Part shown: piece after piece, positions 1 to 8,487 of the stretch | Position numbering within the stretch: position 1 is the stretch's first letter | Layout: each line of letters starts with the position of its first letter | Translations under genes and position numbers: made by a program | NCBI RefSeq assembly: GCF_039710355.1 | Contig: NZ_JBDKWZ010000020.1 | Coordinates: 62,001-126,000, forward strand | Direction of reading: 5' to 3' | DNA length: 64,000 nt | From: Rapidithrix thailandica | Lineage (GTDB): Bacteria > Bacteroidota > Bacteroidia > Cytophagales > Flammeovirgaceae | Notes under the pieces: model-generated | The model's input: only the letters and a program-made list of their open reading frames with translations | What the model was told of the DNA's origin: nothing | Database searches by the model: none

Positions 1-6
1 CTTTGC

Positions 7-474
7 TTATTCAGACATGGCAAAAGCTGTTTCCACCTTTACATCTCCCATTACAAACACGCTTTGGAAATGAGCCATGGCTTCCGTTTCCGCAAGTTTT
101 TCCATAATAAACTTTTGATAAGCATCCATATCCGCCACCATAATTTTTAACAAATAATCAAAACTTCCTGCAGTATGGTAACACTCCATAATTTCGGAAA
201 ATTGGAATATATGTTTTTCAAATTTCACGATATCAGGTTTGCTATGGCTTTTCAAGGTCACTTGGCAAAATACAGTCAGTTGCCGGTTAATTCTCTCCTT
301 GTCCAATAAAGTCACATACCCTTTGATGATTCCTTGCCGCTCCATCCGTTTCACCCGCTCGTAGGCAGGAGTGGTGGAGATACCTGTAGCAGCGGCAATC
401 TCTTTCATCGTAATACGGGCATTGTTTTGTAACAGCCCCAATATTTTCCGGTCAATGAGGTCTAAATTTTCCAT
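7..474 (-). CDS. Lrp/AsnC family transcriptional regulator
   Basis: A 155-residue DNA-binding regulator of the Lrp/AsnC (feast/famine) family. An N-terminal winged helix-turn-helix covers about residues 5-55 (starting LDLIDRKILGLLQNNAR, with the recognition part around ISTTPAYERVKRMERQG). The RAM/AsnC ligand-binding beta-alpha-beta-beta domain covers about 65-150, including the family-typical AGSFDYLLKIMVADMDAY. Length and order are standard and the gene is complete, with its stop at 7-9. It is divergent from the histidine decarboxylase gene, with a repeat-rich control region between them, so it probably controls itself and that gene in response to an amino acid. Histidine as ligand is inference only. 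Confidence 0.93.
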   Translation of the reverse strand: MENLDLIDRKILGLLQNNARITMKEIAAATGISTTPAYERVKRMERQGIIKGYVTLLDKERINRQLTVFCQVTLKSHSKPDIVKFEKHIFQFSEIMECYHTAGSFDYLLKIMVADMDAYQKFIMEKLAETEAMAHFQSVFVMGDVKVETAFAMSE

Positions 475-489
475 AGAATAATTTTCTGA

Positions 490-545
490 TTTTTATTGGC
501 AAAGGAGTAAACAAAAATAGTTTTTTCCAATAAAGCCAATAAAAA
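490..545. promoter_or_regulatory. lrp-hdc intergenic operator with inverted and tandem repeats
   Basis: TTTTTATTGGC at 490-500 is repeated as the exact inverted copy GCCAATAAAAA at 535-545. Inside the second copy, CCAATAAA occurs twice in tandem (527-534 and 536-543), a 9-bp step. On the minus strand TATTTTTG (519-512) fits the Bacteroidota -7 box TAnnTTTG for the regulator gene, and a TTG 17 bases upstream lies inside the repeats. A site that overlaps the regulator's own promoter and sits about 125-180 bp before the decarboxylase ATG fits Lrp-type autoregulation and divergent control. The repeats are seen directly; their binding by the regulator is inferred. Confidence 0.55.
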
Positions 546-669
546 TAGATTTATTTTCCAAGTTAAAATCATAATCAAGAATTATACACTATATATACTT
601 GTTTTACTATTAAATTTGTCTATAAAAAATTTAACAAATCGGTTCATTCATCCAATAACTAACACCACT

Positions 670-1809
670 ATGAATACCATCGACACACATAAGGCACTGG
701 ATTGTTTATCAGACAGTTTAAAGTCGAATGCACAAAAGAGTTTAGGCTACCCGGTGGCTAAGGATTTTGACTATTCCTTCCTCTACCCTTTCTTACAATT
801 GCCGTTAAACAATATAGGAGACCCTTTTACACCTTCTACTTATAAGGTAGATACTAGAGAAGTTGAACGGGAAGTCCTGAATTTCATGGCTCAACTTTTC
901 AGAGCTCCTAAGGATCACTGGTGGGGATATGTAACCAATGGGGGGTCTGAAGGCAACCTTTACGGGCTTTACCTGGCTAGAGAATATTTTCCGAAAGGGA
1001 TGGTATATTACTCTCAGGCCACTCATTATAGTGTGACCAAAAATCTTCATTTACTGGATATGCCCAGAGTGGTGATCAAAGCACAGGAAAACGGAGAAAT
1101 CGACTATGAGGACTTACGGCAGACCTTGCAAATCAACCGGCATATCACTCCCATTATTTTCATCAATATTGGTACTACAATGAAAGAGGCCAAAGATGAT
1201 TTAAAAAAGATTCGCCAAATGCTGGATGAGTTGGCCATTGAAGATTATCATATTCATGCCGATGGGGCCTTGTCAGGAATGATCGCCCCCTTCTTAACCC
1301 CTCGTCCGGCCTTCGATTTTGCAGATGGGGTGGATAGCATTGCAGTAAGCGGACATAAATTTATTGGCTCCCCCATCCCTTGCGGGTTTGTATTGGTAAA
1401 GAAACATTTAAGGGATAAAATTGCCCGGTCCATCTCCTATATAGGCAGTGAGGACACCACCATTTCCGGTTCCAGAAACGGATTTACCCCCTTAGTACTC
1501 TGGTATGCGATCAAACAATTGGGCAAGGAAGGGCTGGCTCAACGAGCACAACAGAGCCTCCAACTAGCCGAATATACTGAAAACAGACTGAAGGAAATGG
1601 GTATCCCGGCTTGGCGAAACCCTAATGCAATCACTGTGGTTTTTCCTGATCCGGGACCTGAAATTACTCATAAATGGCAATTAGCCGTAGAAAAGGGCAT
1701 CACTCATGTCATTTTAATGCCTGGTACGGACACACATCAAATTAATGCTTTTTTGGAGGATATGGCAACAACTGTAATCCCAAAAGGTGAGTTTGCAATG
1801 ATTGATTAA
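670..1809 (+). CDS. hdc: Histidine decarboxylase, PLP-dependent
   Basis: Converts L-histidine to histamine and CO2 with pyridoxal phosphate, in the cytosol. The sequence closely follows the Gram-negative (Morganella-type) enzyme along its length: GYVTNGGSEGNLYG near the start, THYSVTKN for the cofactor ring, IHADGALSGMI, and SVSGHKFIGSPIPCG-type context with the Schiff-base lysine at K230; then SGSRNGFTPLVLW and AWRNPNAITVVFP. The open frame can begin at a TTG at 616, but the ATG at 670 gives 379 residues, the size of the Morganella enzyme, so I use that. No histidine/histamine antiporter gene is adjacent, unlike most acid-resistance hdc loci. Divergent from an Lrp regulator. Function is confident at family level; substrate preference is strongly suggested by overall resemblance. 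Confidence 0.9.
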   Translation: MNTIDTHKALDCLSDSLKSNAQKSLGYPVAKDFDYSFLYPFLQLPLNNIGDPFTPSTYKVDTREVEREVLNFMAQLFRAPKDHWWGYVTNGGSEGNLYGLYLAREYFPKGMVYYSQATHYSVTKNLHLLDMPRVVIKAQENGEIDYEDLRQTLQINRHITPIIFINIGTTMKEAKDDLKKIRQMLDELAIEDYHIHADGALSGMIAPFLTPRPAFDFADGVDSIAVSGHKFIGSPIPCGFVLVKKHLRDKIARSISYIGSEDTTISGSRNGFTPLVLWYAIKQLGKEGLAQRAQQSLQLAEYTENRLKEMGIPAWRNPNAITVVFPDPGPEITHKWQLAVEKGITHVILMPGTDTHQINAFLEDMATTVIPKGEFAMID

Positions 1810-1818
1810 CAAAGGTAG

Positions 1819-1871
1819 GTAATGGGTGATTAGTAGCATCATAGTTAAGTAAACTACTAACCACCCATTAC
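1819..1871. repeat. Long imperfect inverted repeat between convergent genes
   Basis: Arms of 18 bases at 1819-1836 and 1854-1871 are inverted copies with one mismatch, around a 17-base loop. It lies between the convergent decarboxylase and sulfatase genes. There is no T-run after either arm (CTATTTAATT on the plus side), so it is not a textbook intrinsic terminator, although a strong stem could still stop or stabilise both transcripts. Confidence 0.6.
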
Positions 1872-1999
1872 TATTTAATTCAAGTTGCCGTTTATGAGCA
1901 ATGAGAAATTCCCTACCCCTTGTGTGAAAGGGCATTTTCAATGTTCTCTTCTTCCATTCGTCCCTTCAAGCGTTATCCCGCGACTTGTGTAAAGTAGTT

Positions 2000-3520
2000 T
2001 TAAATAGACCTGCTATAGCCTTGAGATTTATATTTTTCTAACAAAGTTTTCAACTCTTTCACCTTATCAGGTTGCCCCTCATACAAGTTATTTTTTTCCA
2101 AAGGATCACTTTCCATATCATACAATTGCCCTGCCGGTTCTTCGTCTGTAGGTTTGGCTGACCAGCCTCCCGAGCCTTTGCCATCAATAAATTTCCACTT
2201 TCCTTTACGAATTGCAAACATTCCATCTATTCCATGGTGAATAGTAGCCTCTCTGATAGGTTGATCTGCGGTTTGGCCTAAAAATGCCGGTAATACATTA
2301 TAGCTATCTTCCCCTGCATCGTGTGGCATTTCCAATCCGGTAAGGGCCGCACAAGTAGCCATCAAGTCGGTAGTGCATATCACCTCATCACTGATCGTAG
2401 CGGCAGGCACTCTTTCCGGCCAATGTACGATAAACGGCACCCTGTGTCCTCCATCCCATACATCCGACTTCATGCCGCTTCGCCCATGGTTGGCCTCATG
2501 GTTGAACGTCTCAATATCAGAAGGTAACCAATGAGCCCCGTTGTCACTGGTGAAAATCACCAAGGTATTTTCTAAAACACCGTTTTCTTTCAATGCCTGT
2601 ATCACTTGCCCTACTGTATGATCCACCATCGCCACAAAATCGCCATAAACTCCTGCCTGGGATTTACCTTGAAACTCTTCTGACGGAAGCCACGGAGTAT
2701 GAGGGGCTGTCAAAGGAAAGTAGAGAAAGAAAGGCTCTTTTTGTTTCGCTTGATCGTGGATATATGTCACCGCTTTACGGGTCAATTGAGGCAAGACATC
2801 ACTGTGGTCAAAATCTTCTGCAATATCTCCATGCCTATACCAAGCTCCACGGGAAGTCGTATCTTTCCAAAAGTCCACATGTCTGTTAACTGCCGCTGTC
2901 ACTTTTTGATTTTCAATATACACATAAGGCGCAATGTCCAATGAAGCGGGAATAATGTATTCGTAATCAAAGCCATAATCCGCCGGACCGCCTTTCACCA
3001 AAGCCGTATAATCTACATTTTCCGTGCTGGACATATCCCATAAATTGCCTTCAAACAAAGCCTGAGTGGAATCTTTAGCTTGCCAATCCAACCCTAAATG
3101 CCACTTACCTACCGCTCCGGTATGATAGCCCGCTTGCTTGAGTAAGGATCCGACCGTCATTCTTCCCTTTTCGATCAAAGCGGGTTCATGCCCGACCAGG
3201 ACTCCGCTTTTCAACCGGGAACGGAAACAATACCGGCCCGTAAGCACTCCGTAACGGGTAGGGGTACACACTGCAGAATTGGTATGAGCATCGGTAAAAC
3301 TCCTCCCTTGTTCAACCAGTTTATCCAAATGTGGTGTGGGTATTTTCGCCCGGTGGTTTAAAGCTGCCACATCCCCATAGCCCATATCATCGGCCAGGAT
3401 ATACACAATATTGGGAGGACGTTTTTTTTCTTCTTTTTGTGATGATTTACATGCAAGTAACTGGCAACTAAAAACAATTGCCAACCCATACTTGAAGAAA
3501 AGGTTAAAATAGGTATACAT
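2000..3520 (-). CDS. Sulfatase, lipoprotein (arylsulfatase A family)
   Basis: Hydrolyses sulfate esters, probably on a polysaccharide or glycosaminoglycan-like substrate, in the periplasm or at the outer membrane. Residues 1-24 form a lipoprotein signal with lipobox LLAC (C24). Metal-binding aspartates D44-D45 follow in ILADDMGYGD. The signature CTPTR at 85-89 places the cysteine converted to formylglycine at C85, followed by GVLTGRY. VGKWHLG, PHTPW and FTSDNGAHW in the middle are family motifs. At 506 residues it is full length. The Cys-type site needs a formylglycine-generating enzyme or anSME encoded elsewhere. No SusC/SusD pair or glycoside hydrolase is adjacent, so the substrate cannot be read from context. 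A palindromic operator-like site lies about 75 bp upstream. Confidence 0.92.
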   Translation of the reverse strand: MYTYFNLFFKYGLAIVFSCQLLACKSSQKEEKKRPPNIVYILADDMGYGDVAALNHRAKIPTPHLDKLVEQGRSFTDAHTNSAVCTPTRYGVLTGRYCFRSRLKSGVLVGHEPALIEKGRMTVGSLLKQAGYHTGAVGKWHLGLDWQAKDSTQALFEGNLWDMSSTENVDYTALVKGGPADYGFDYEYIIPASLDIAPYVYIENQKVTAAVNRHVDFWKDTTSRGAWYRHGDIAEDFDHSDVLPQLTRKAVTYIHDQAKQKEPFFLYFPLTAPHTPWLPSEEFQGKSQAGVYGDFVAMVDHTVGQVIQALKENGVLENTLVIFTSDNGAHWLPSDIETFNHEANHGRSGMKSDVWDGGHRVPFIVHWPERVPAATISDEVICTTDLMATCAALTGLEMPHDAGEDSYNVLPAFLGQTADQPIREATIHHGIDGMFAIRKGKWKFIDGKGSGGWSAKPTDEEPAGQLYDMESDPLEKNNLYEGQPDKVKELKTLLEKYKSQGYSRSI

Positions 3521-3590
3521 AGGTTAAAATTCTGTTGACAACATCTAGGATAAAACTGTTCACTAAAATAGAAAAACCCTTCATAAAATT

Positions 3591-3610
3591 GTAAACAAAC
3601 GTTTGTATAC
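3591..3610. promoter_or_regulatory. Operator-like palindrome upstream of sulfatase
   Basis: ACAAACGTTTGT at 3595-3606 is a perfect 12-bp palindrome centred on CG, and extends to 20 bp with a single mismatched pair. LacI-family sites have this shape (central CpG, AAACG/CGTTT half-sites). It lies about 70-90 bp upstream of the sulfatase ATG on the minus strand. No LacI-family gene is in the window, so the binding protein would be encoded elsewhere. Confidence 0.4.
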
Positions 3611-3966
3611 CCTCAGCAAGGAGTGAATATTCCAACCCTTTATTCTTTACAAATACAGAAGGCTTCTTCTGCTCTTATCCGTTGTAACGGTGCAAGTTAA
3701 AGCCAAAAACTTATTTAGTTTCAAGAAACTCCGTGTCAGCAACAAGGTACAACTAGCTGGTTTTCAATGAAATTGATCCGAATATAAAGAAAAAAGCTAT
3801 TTTTATTCCATCTTTTGGAACGATTCGAATTCATTTCCGTAAACCAACTATATCTAATTTTAAGCCTCATGAATAAAATTGAGGTATTCAAAATACATTA
3901 ATCGTAACTAATAAAAAGTAATCTTCACCTGTAAGAAGTGTTTGTTGATTTTGGCTTTTGTAAATC

Positions 3967-3987
3967 ATGGAATTGAATTAATTCCAT
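3967..3987. promoter_or_regulatory. Inverted repeat ATGGAATT-N5-AATTCCAT
   Basis: Perfect 8-bp arms (3967-3974 and 3980-3987) separated by five bases, about 120 bp before the small lipoprotein gene. The size and spacing fit a dimeric regulator site. It could also be chance in AT-rich DNA. Confidence 0.3.
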
Positions 3988-4105
3988 TTTAGAATAAGTC
4001 ACAAATGATCAGTGCTCCATTTTCAAGCTTTTCGAAAGAGGTTCAAGCCTTCTAGAAAAGTGTAGAAATACAAACAGGGAAATTCAATCAATTAAAACAA
4101 AACAA

Positions 4106-4594
4106 ATGAAAACACGCATCTTGTATTTCTTATTTATCCCTGCACTCTTATTTATGTTTTCGTGTAATAATGATGACGATGATGGGGTCAATCCGGACCC
4201 GGAACCGGTAAAAGAGAACAGTACCTATAAAATAGTATACAAGCAAGAAGGAAATTATACTCTCGCTATGAGAAAACTGACCTTGAATGAGACATACATC
4301 AATGCGAAAACCAAAGAAGAAGTAAACGGTACCCTTTCCAATCATTATCTACCCGACTCAGAATATACTTTTATCACTAAAAATGACGAGAAAAAAATCT
4401 CCATTGATATTGAGTTGTCATGGATCGGCAAAGTAGAACAAGGTGATCACACCACCGTGACACTTACGGTTTTTCGAGACGGGCAGAAAATTGACGAGAA
4501 GACAATGAAATTAACGAAGGTATATGAAGGTCTCACCTTGTCCAAAAGTTTTGAATATTATCACTCAACTCAAGAGACTAACTCATCCGAATGA
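4106..4594 (+). CDS. Small lipoprotein, unknown function
   Basis: A 162-residue protein with a lipoprotein signal peptide: hydrophobic segment at 5-18, lipobox FSC with the acylated cysteine at about C20. A run of aspartates and asparagines (NNDDDD) follows directly, resembling the acidic lipoprotein export signal of Bacteroidota surface lipoproteins, so surface exposure is plausible. The remainder alternates short beta-prone stretches (STYKIVYKQEG, KISIDIELSWIG, HTTVTLTVFRDGQKI), suggesting a single small beta-sandwich. I recognise no named domain. A terminator follows immediately. Confidence 0.8.
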   Translation: MKTRILYFLFIPALLFMFSCNNDDDDGVNPDPEPVKENSTYKIVYKQEGNYTLAMRKLTLNETYINAKTKEEVNGTLSNHYLPDSEYTFITKNDEKKISIDIELSWIGKVEQGDHTTVTLTVFRDGQKIDEKTMKLTKVYEGLTLSKSFEYYHSTQETNSSE

Positions 4595-4616
4595 TAAAAT
4601 AGTTTCTGTTTTAATT

Positions 4617-4656
4617 AAAAAAGGAGGAGCCCGTTCACACAAGCCTCTCCTTTTTT
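4617..4656. terminator. Bidirectional terminator
   Basis: AAAAAAGGAG (4617-4626) pairs with CTCCTTTTTT (4647-4656), giving a stem flanked by A- and T-runs. It lies between the convergent lipoprotein and pckA genes and can serve both. Confidence 0.7.
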
Positions 4657-4679
4657 ATTCAAATTTCACAAGCAATTTC

Positions 4680-6293
4680 CTACGTCAATTCTTTCGCTTT
4701 CGGTGCTCCATCCAGCATTTCCTCATTGGCATATTCGGAAAATTTTGTAAAGTTCTTATTAAACGAATTGGCCAATAAGTTGGCCTTTTCATAATAAGCA
4801 TTTTTGTCTTGCCAGGTTTGAATCGGATCGAGGATTTCAGCCGGTACTTCCGGACAAGTCGTTGGCATGGCCACTCCAAACACATCGTGTTTTTTGTATT
4901 CCACATTGTCCAGTTTTCCTTCCAGTGCCGCCGTAATCAACGCACGGGTATAAGGCAAGGAAATCCGGCTTCCGACCCCGTAAGGTCCGCCTGACCATCC
5001 GGTATTCACCAACCATACATTTACTTGGTGATCTTCCATTTTTTCTCCTAATAATTCCGCATATTTAGTAGGATGCAAAGGCATAAAAGGAGCTCCAAAA
5101 CAAGCAGAGAAAACTGATACCGGCTCTGTGATTCCGGCTTCGGTTCCGGCTACTTTGGCTGTGTATCCGGAAATAAAGTGATACATAGCTTGCCCCTTGC
5201 TCAACCTGGAAACCGGGGGCAATACACCGTACGCATCACAAGTCAGGAAGAAGATGTTTTTCGGATGTCCGCCTACGGATGGCTCTACGGCATTGTCAAT
5301 ATGGTACAATGGATAAGACACCCGGGTATTTTCGGTAACTTCACTATTGGTATAATCTACTTCATGAGTTCCCGGTAAGAAACGGGTATTTTCCAATAAA
5401 GCCCCGAATCTAATCGCTCCGTAAATTTGCGGTTCTTTTTCTTTGGAAAGATCAATCACTTTGGCATAGCAGCCCCCTTCAAAGTTAAAAATACCTTTCT
5501 CGGTCCAGCCATGCTCATCGTCCCCGATTAACTTACGAGACGGATCGGCAGAAAGGGTGGTTTTTCCCGTACCGGAAAGTCCAAAGAAGATAGCCGCATC
5601 GTCTTGTTCTCCGATATTGGCACTGCAGTGCATAGACAATACATGCTTTTGCTCCGGCAATAAGAAATTGAAGACACTGAACATTCCCTTTTTCGTTTCA
5701 CCGGTATAGCCGGTCCCTCCTACCAAGATCACCTTCTTCGTAAAGTTTATAATCGCAAAATTACTTTGCCGGGTACCGTCAACTTCAGGATCCGCTTTAA
5801 AATCAGGAATGGCCAAAATGGTAAAATCGGGAGTAAACTCAGCCAATTCTGACTTATCCGGACGGATAAACATATTGTAGCAGAATAAGTTATGCCAGGC
5901 TTGCGTATCAATCACCCGGACCTTCATTTGGTATTCCGGATCTGCCCCAACACAGGCATCACGGATATATAACTTTTTGCCAACCAGATGATCAATCATT
6001 TTTTCATACAATTGATCAAATTTTTCCGGATCAAAAGGTATATTGATATCCCCCCACCATACTTTATCAGCAGTATACTCATCTTTCACGATAAAGCGGT
6101 CTTTCGGTGACCGGCCGGTAAACTTTCCTGTGTCACACATTAAAGCTCCGCTGTTGGTCAAGGTACCTTCCCGGTTTCGAATGGATTCTTCCACCAGCTC
6201 GGCAGGACTTAGGTTCCATAGTACTCCGCTTGCATAATGGATTCCCATCTCTTCAAGACCTTTCAATACTGATTTAAAGTTCGTTCTTTTCAT
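4680..6293 (-). CDS. pckA: Phosphoenolpyruvate carboxykinase (ATP)
   Basis: Catalyses oxaloacetate + ATP to PEP + ADP + CO2, the first committed gluconeogenic step, in the cytosol. The 537 residues are full length for the ATP family. FTGRSPKDRFIV sits near residues 58-69, the P-loop GLSGTGKTT at 238-246, the metal and nucleotide segment IGDDEHGW at about 256-263, and the C-terminal half has RISLPYTRALI and the adenine-binding region. The start ATG at 6293 gives a normal N-terminus. It is single, with long non-coding DNA upstream, so it is probably controlled from its own promoter. No anaplerotic partner is adjacent. Confidence 0.98.
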   Translation of the reverse strand: MKRTNFKSVLKGLEEMGIHYASGVLWNLSPAELVEESIRNREGTLTNSGALMCDTGKFTGRSPKDRFIVKDEYTADKVWWGDINIPFDPEKFDQLYEKMIDHLVGKKLYIRDACVGADPEYQMKVRVIDTQAWHNLFCYNMFIRPDKSELAEFTPDFTILAIPDFKADPEVDGTRQSNFAIINFTKKVILVGGTGYTGETKKGMFSVFNFLLPEQKHVLSMHCSANIGEQDDAAIFFGLSGTGKTTLSADPSRKLIGDDEHGWTEKGIFNFEGGCYAKVIDLSKEKEPQIYGAIRFGALLENTRFLPGTHEVDYTNSEVTENTRVSYPLYHIDNAVEPSVGGHPKNIFFLTCDAYGVLPPVSRLSKGQAMYHFISGYTAKVAGTEAGITEPVSVFSACFGAPFMPLHPTKYAELLGEKMEDHQVNVWLVNTGWSGGPYGVGSRISLPYTRALITAALEGKLDNVEYKKHDVFGVAMPTTCPEVPAEILDPIQTWQDKNAYYEKANLLANSFNKNFTKFSEYANEEMLDGAPKAKELT

Positions 6294-6782
6294 GATGAAA
6301 AAAGTTTTGAAGTTGACAATATGTTAATCATGAGTTTTTATGTGTGAATTTTGTTTTATGGTTAAGGCCCTTTCTCATCGACAAAAGAACAATCGGGCCG
6401 AAATTTATTAAATGACCAAAATCAGTCTCTTTTAATAAATTTCCTCAAAGTTATACCTCTTTTTTAAAAGAAACGAAATTTCGCTAAGGTTTCAACTTTC
6501 GCTAAACAAAAACTTTTCTTTTCTGCTGAATTCTGCGATTTTTGTGGGCTTTGATATAAAAGGAGGAAAGAAGGAAAGGAAAGTGTATTTTTGCCTGCAA
6601 CCGATAAATTATGACGGATGTATTTTTCAATGAAAAATGCATTTTTTTCTTTGCTTGGAGCTGATGGGAACAGACAAATGCATGACTTGATCAGTTCCTG
6701 ATTAACTCTAAATACCTCTTCTGTTACTTAAAAACAGCGAAATAAAAATCACCAAAATTATAAAAATAAGTCTATCTGTTTT
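6294..6782. other. Non-coding region, 489 bp, between pckA and arginine deiminase genes
   Basis: Divergent control region. TTTCGCTAA is directly repeated at 6479-6487 and 6497-6505 (18-bp step), and CGAAATTTCG at 6474-6483 is a 10-bp perfect palindrome overlapping the first copy. A TAnnTTTG box at 6586-6593 is a likely promoter for the deiminase. The roughly 180-nt leader contains a 17-codon ATG frame (6611-6664), which I do not call as a gene. Confidence 0.55.
6586..6593 (+). promoter_or_regulatory. Candidate -7 box for arginine deiminase gene
   Basis: TATTTTTG matches the Bacteroidota RpoD -7 consensus TAnnTTTG. It would start transcription near 6599 and leave a leader of about 180 nt. I do not see a clear -33 TTG at the usual spacing. 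Confidence 0.4.
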
Positions 6783-8237
6783 ATGGAAAAGACCAATGAC
6801 ACACAAAGGATCCATGTCGACTCTGAAGTCGGCAGATTAAGGCGGGTCATCATTCACAGCCCGGACAAAGGATTAGGCAAAATCATTCCGACCAAAGCCC
6901 AAGACTGGCTTTTTGAAGATATCGTCCATTTGGAAACGATGCGCAAAAAAGAATACGATTATTACGTAAAAACTTTATTGTACTTTCTGGATCCTGGCAA
7001 AATCAAAGGCAAGCTTCAGGAAATCGATGATCCTAAAAACAATCGCGCTTTTTACAAACCCAGTCATCCGGACTACTTCAACTCCGATAAAGTAGTGGAC
7101 CCGGAGTTTCTATTAAGCCAAATCCTGGATTCCAAAGAAATCAAAGACCGCTTGGTAGCCGCAGTCTGTGCTCATGAGCGGGTCTCGTATGCAATTCAAA
7201 CCCAACTGCATGCATTGCCTCCTTCTGACCTGGCCATCACCTTGATCACCGGAATATTGCCGGATGGCAAAATGATTTTCGGCCCGGTTCCCAACTTTAT
7301 TTTTACTCGGGACATTGGGATCACCATCAACAAGCATATCATGCTTACCCGGCCGGCCAAGCAAGCCCGTACCCGGGAAGGTATTCTTACAAAATTCATC
7401 CTTTTCAACCACCCTCATTTTGCCGAATACCGCAACAATATCATTGAAATCACCGATTTGGATGAATTCTTCCTCTTGGATGACGAAGAAAAGCCTTTCA
7501 AGGCTGTAACTGTAGAAGGAGGCGATGTAATGACCGTAGCCCCAAATCATTTGTTGATCGGCTGTAGTGAAAGAACTACCATACATGCCATCAACCAAGT
7601 GATCCATGAGTTGTTTGAACGCAACGTGGTGGACAAAGTCACTATGGTAAAAATCCCTAAGCGCAGGGCCTACATGCACATCGATACCACTTTTACCCAA
7701 GTGAAGAAAAACATGTGGGTGATCTTCGGTCCCTTCTCAAGATATGGCAAGGAGATGGACCGGAGAGAGCTTTTGGAAGGCCTGGGCCATCCTCCGGAAA
7801 CCATCAAATTGGAACTGGTACAATTTGAAAAAGGTAAAGAAGGCAATCCTAGAAAATTCGAATCCCTGGAAGATTTATTGGACGACATTAGCCAAAAAGA
7901 CCTGAAAAGCACCGAACCTACAGAGTTTATTTGGTCAGGTGGTGGAGAATTCCCTTACGGCCAACGTGAGCAGTGGACGGACTCTTGTAACGTGCTGGCA
8001 GTGAAGGAAGGCGTTGTCATTGGCTACGACCGGAACGATAAAACGGCTGAGGCATTCCAGGAAAAAGGTTTTGACATCATCCGGGCAGAAGATTTAATTC
8101 AAAAATTCGAAAATGATGAAATTCAACCGGAAGAAGTTGAAAATACATTAATTTTGCTGCCTTCTGGAGAGCTCTCCAGAGCCAGAGGAGGCTCGCATTG
8201 CATCAGTATGCCGATACTCCGAGACCGGATTTTATAA
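6783..8237 (+). CDS. arcA: Arginine deiminase
   Basis: Hydrolyses L-arginine to L-citrulline and ammonia. The guanidino-group-modifying core is recognisable: FTRD with D177, EGGD with E245, HID with H299 and D301, and the C-terminal GGSHCISMP with nucleophile C473. At 484 residues it is longer than the usual ~410. The extra length lies in a helical insertion at about 65-110 and in a charged segment near 345-380 before GGGEFPYG. No ornithine carbamoyltransferase, carbamate kinase or arginine/ornithine antiporter is nearby, so it is not in an arc ATP-generating operon here. Related family members include agmatine deiminases and amidinotransferases, but the C-terminal SRARGGSHC order favours arginine deiminase. 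Confidence 0.88.
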   Translation: MEKTNDTQRIHVDSEVGRLRRVIIHSPDKGLGKIIPTKAQDWLFEDIVHLETMRKKEYDYYVKTLLYFLDPGKIKGKLQEIDDPKNNRAFYKPSHPDYFNSDKVVDPEFLLSQILDSKEIKDRLVAAVCAHERVSYAIQTQLHALPPSDLAITLITGILPDGKMIFGPVPNFIFTRDIGITINKHIMLTRPAKQARTREGILTKFILFNHPHFAEYRNNIIEITDLDEFFLLDDEEKPFKAVTVEGGDVMTVAPNHLLIGCSERTTIHAINQVIHELFERNVVDKVTMVKIPKRRAYMHIDTTFTQVKKNMWVIFGPFSRYGKEMDRRELLEGLGHPPETIKLELVQFEKGKEGNPRKFESLEDLLDDISQKDLKSTEPTEFIWSGGGEFPYGQREQWTDSCNVLAVKEGVVIGYDRNDKTAEAFQEKGFDIIRAEDLIQKFENDEIQPEEVENTLILLPSGELSRARGGSHCISMPILRDRIL

Positions 8238-8395
8238 ATAAAGGCATATACCTCTTGTTAAAAGGTTGACCCCTGGAGCGATAATTGATTATTCGACTCG
8301 CGACTCAAGGAGCACAATACAGCCTTATAACAGCAAAAGGACCTATGCTAAAGCACACAATGGAAAGAATTACATTCCACCGTGTCAACTTAATG

Positions 8396-8440
8396 AAACC
8401 CGCCTGGCGACTATAAACAGCTTGGCGGGTTTTACTTTTT
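8396..8440 (+). terminator. Terminator after arginine deiminase gene
   Basis: AAACCCGCC (8396-8404) pairs with GGCGGGTTT (8424-8432), followed by TACTTTTT. It ends the deiminase transcript just before the next gene and shows that the long frame opening at 8266 is not the true start of that gene. Confidence 0.7.
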
Positions 8441-8487
8441 TAAGCCCCCTCTGGTATATGTATAAACTAAATAAAAAGGATAAGAAA

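Larger units (their letters stand above)
3521..4105. other. Non-coding region, 585 bp, between sulfatase and lipoprotein genes
   Basis: Divergent regulatory region with no supportable ORF. It holds two palindromic sites listed separately (3591-3610 and 3967-3987). The rest is AT-rich and shows no RNA gene or known riboswitch pattern that I can recognise. Confidence 0.6.

Noticed and set aside
616..669. Upstream TTG start for histidine decarboxylase
   Set aside because: The ATG at 670 gives the family length of 379 residues; the extension matches nothing in the family.
7113..7700. 195-codon frame antisense to the arginine deiminase gene
   Set aside because: Shadow of a strongly conserved gene; no supporting signal.
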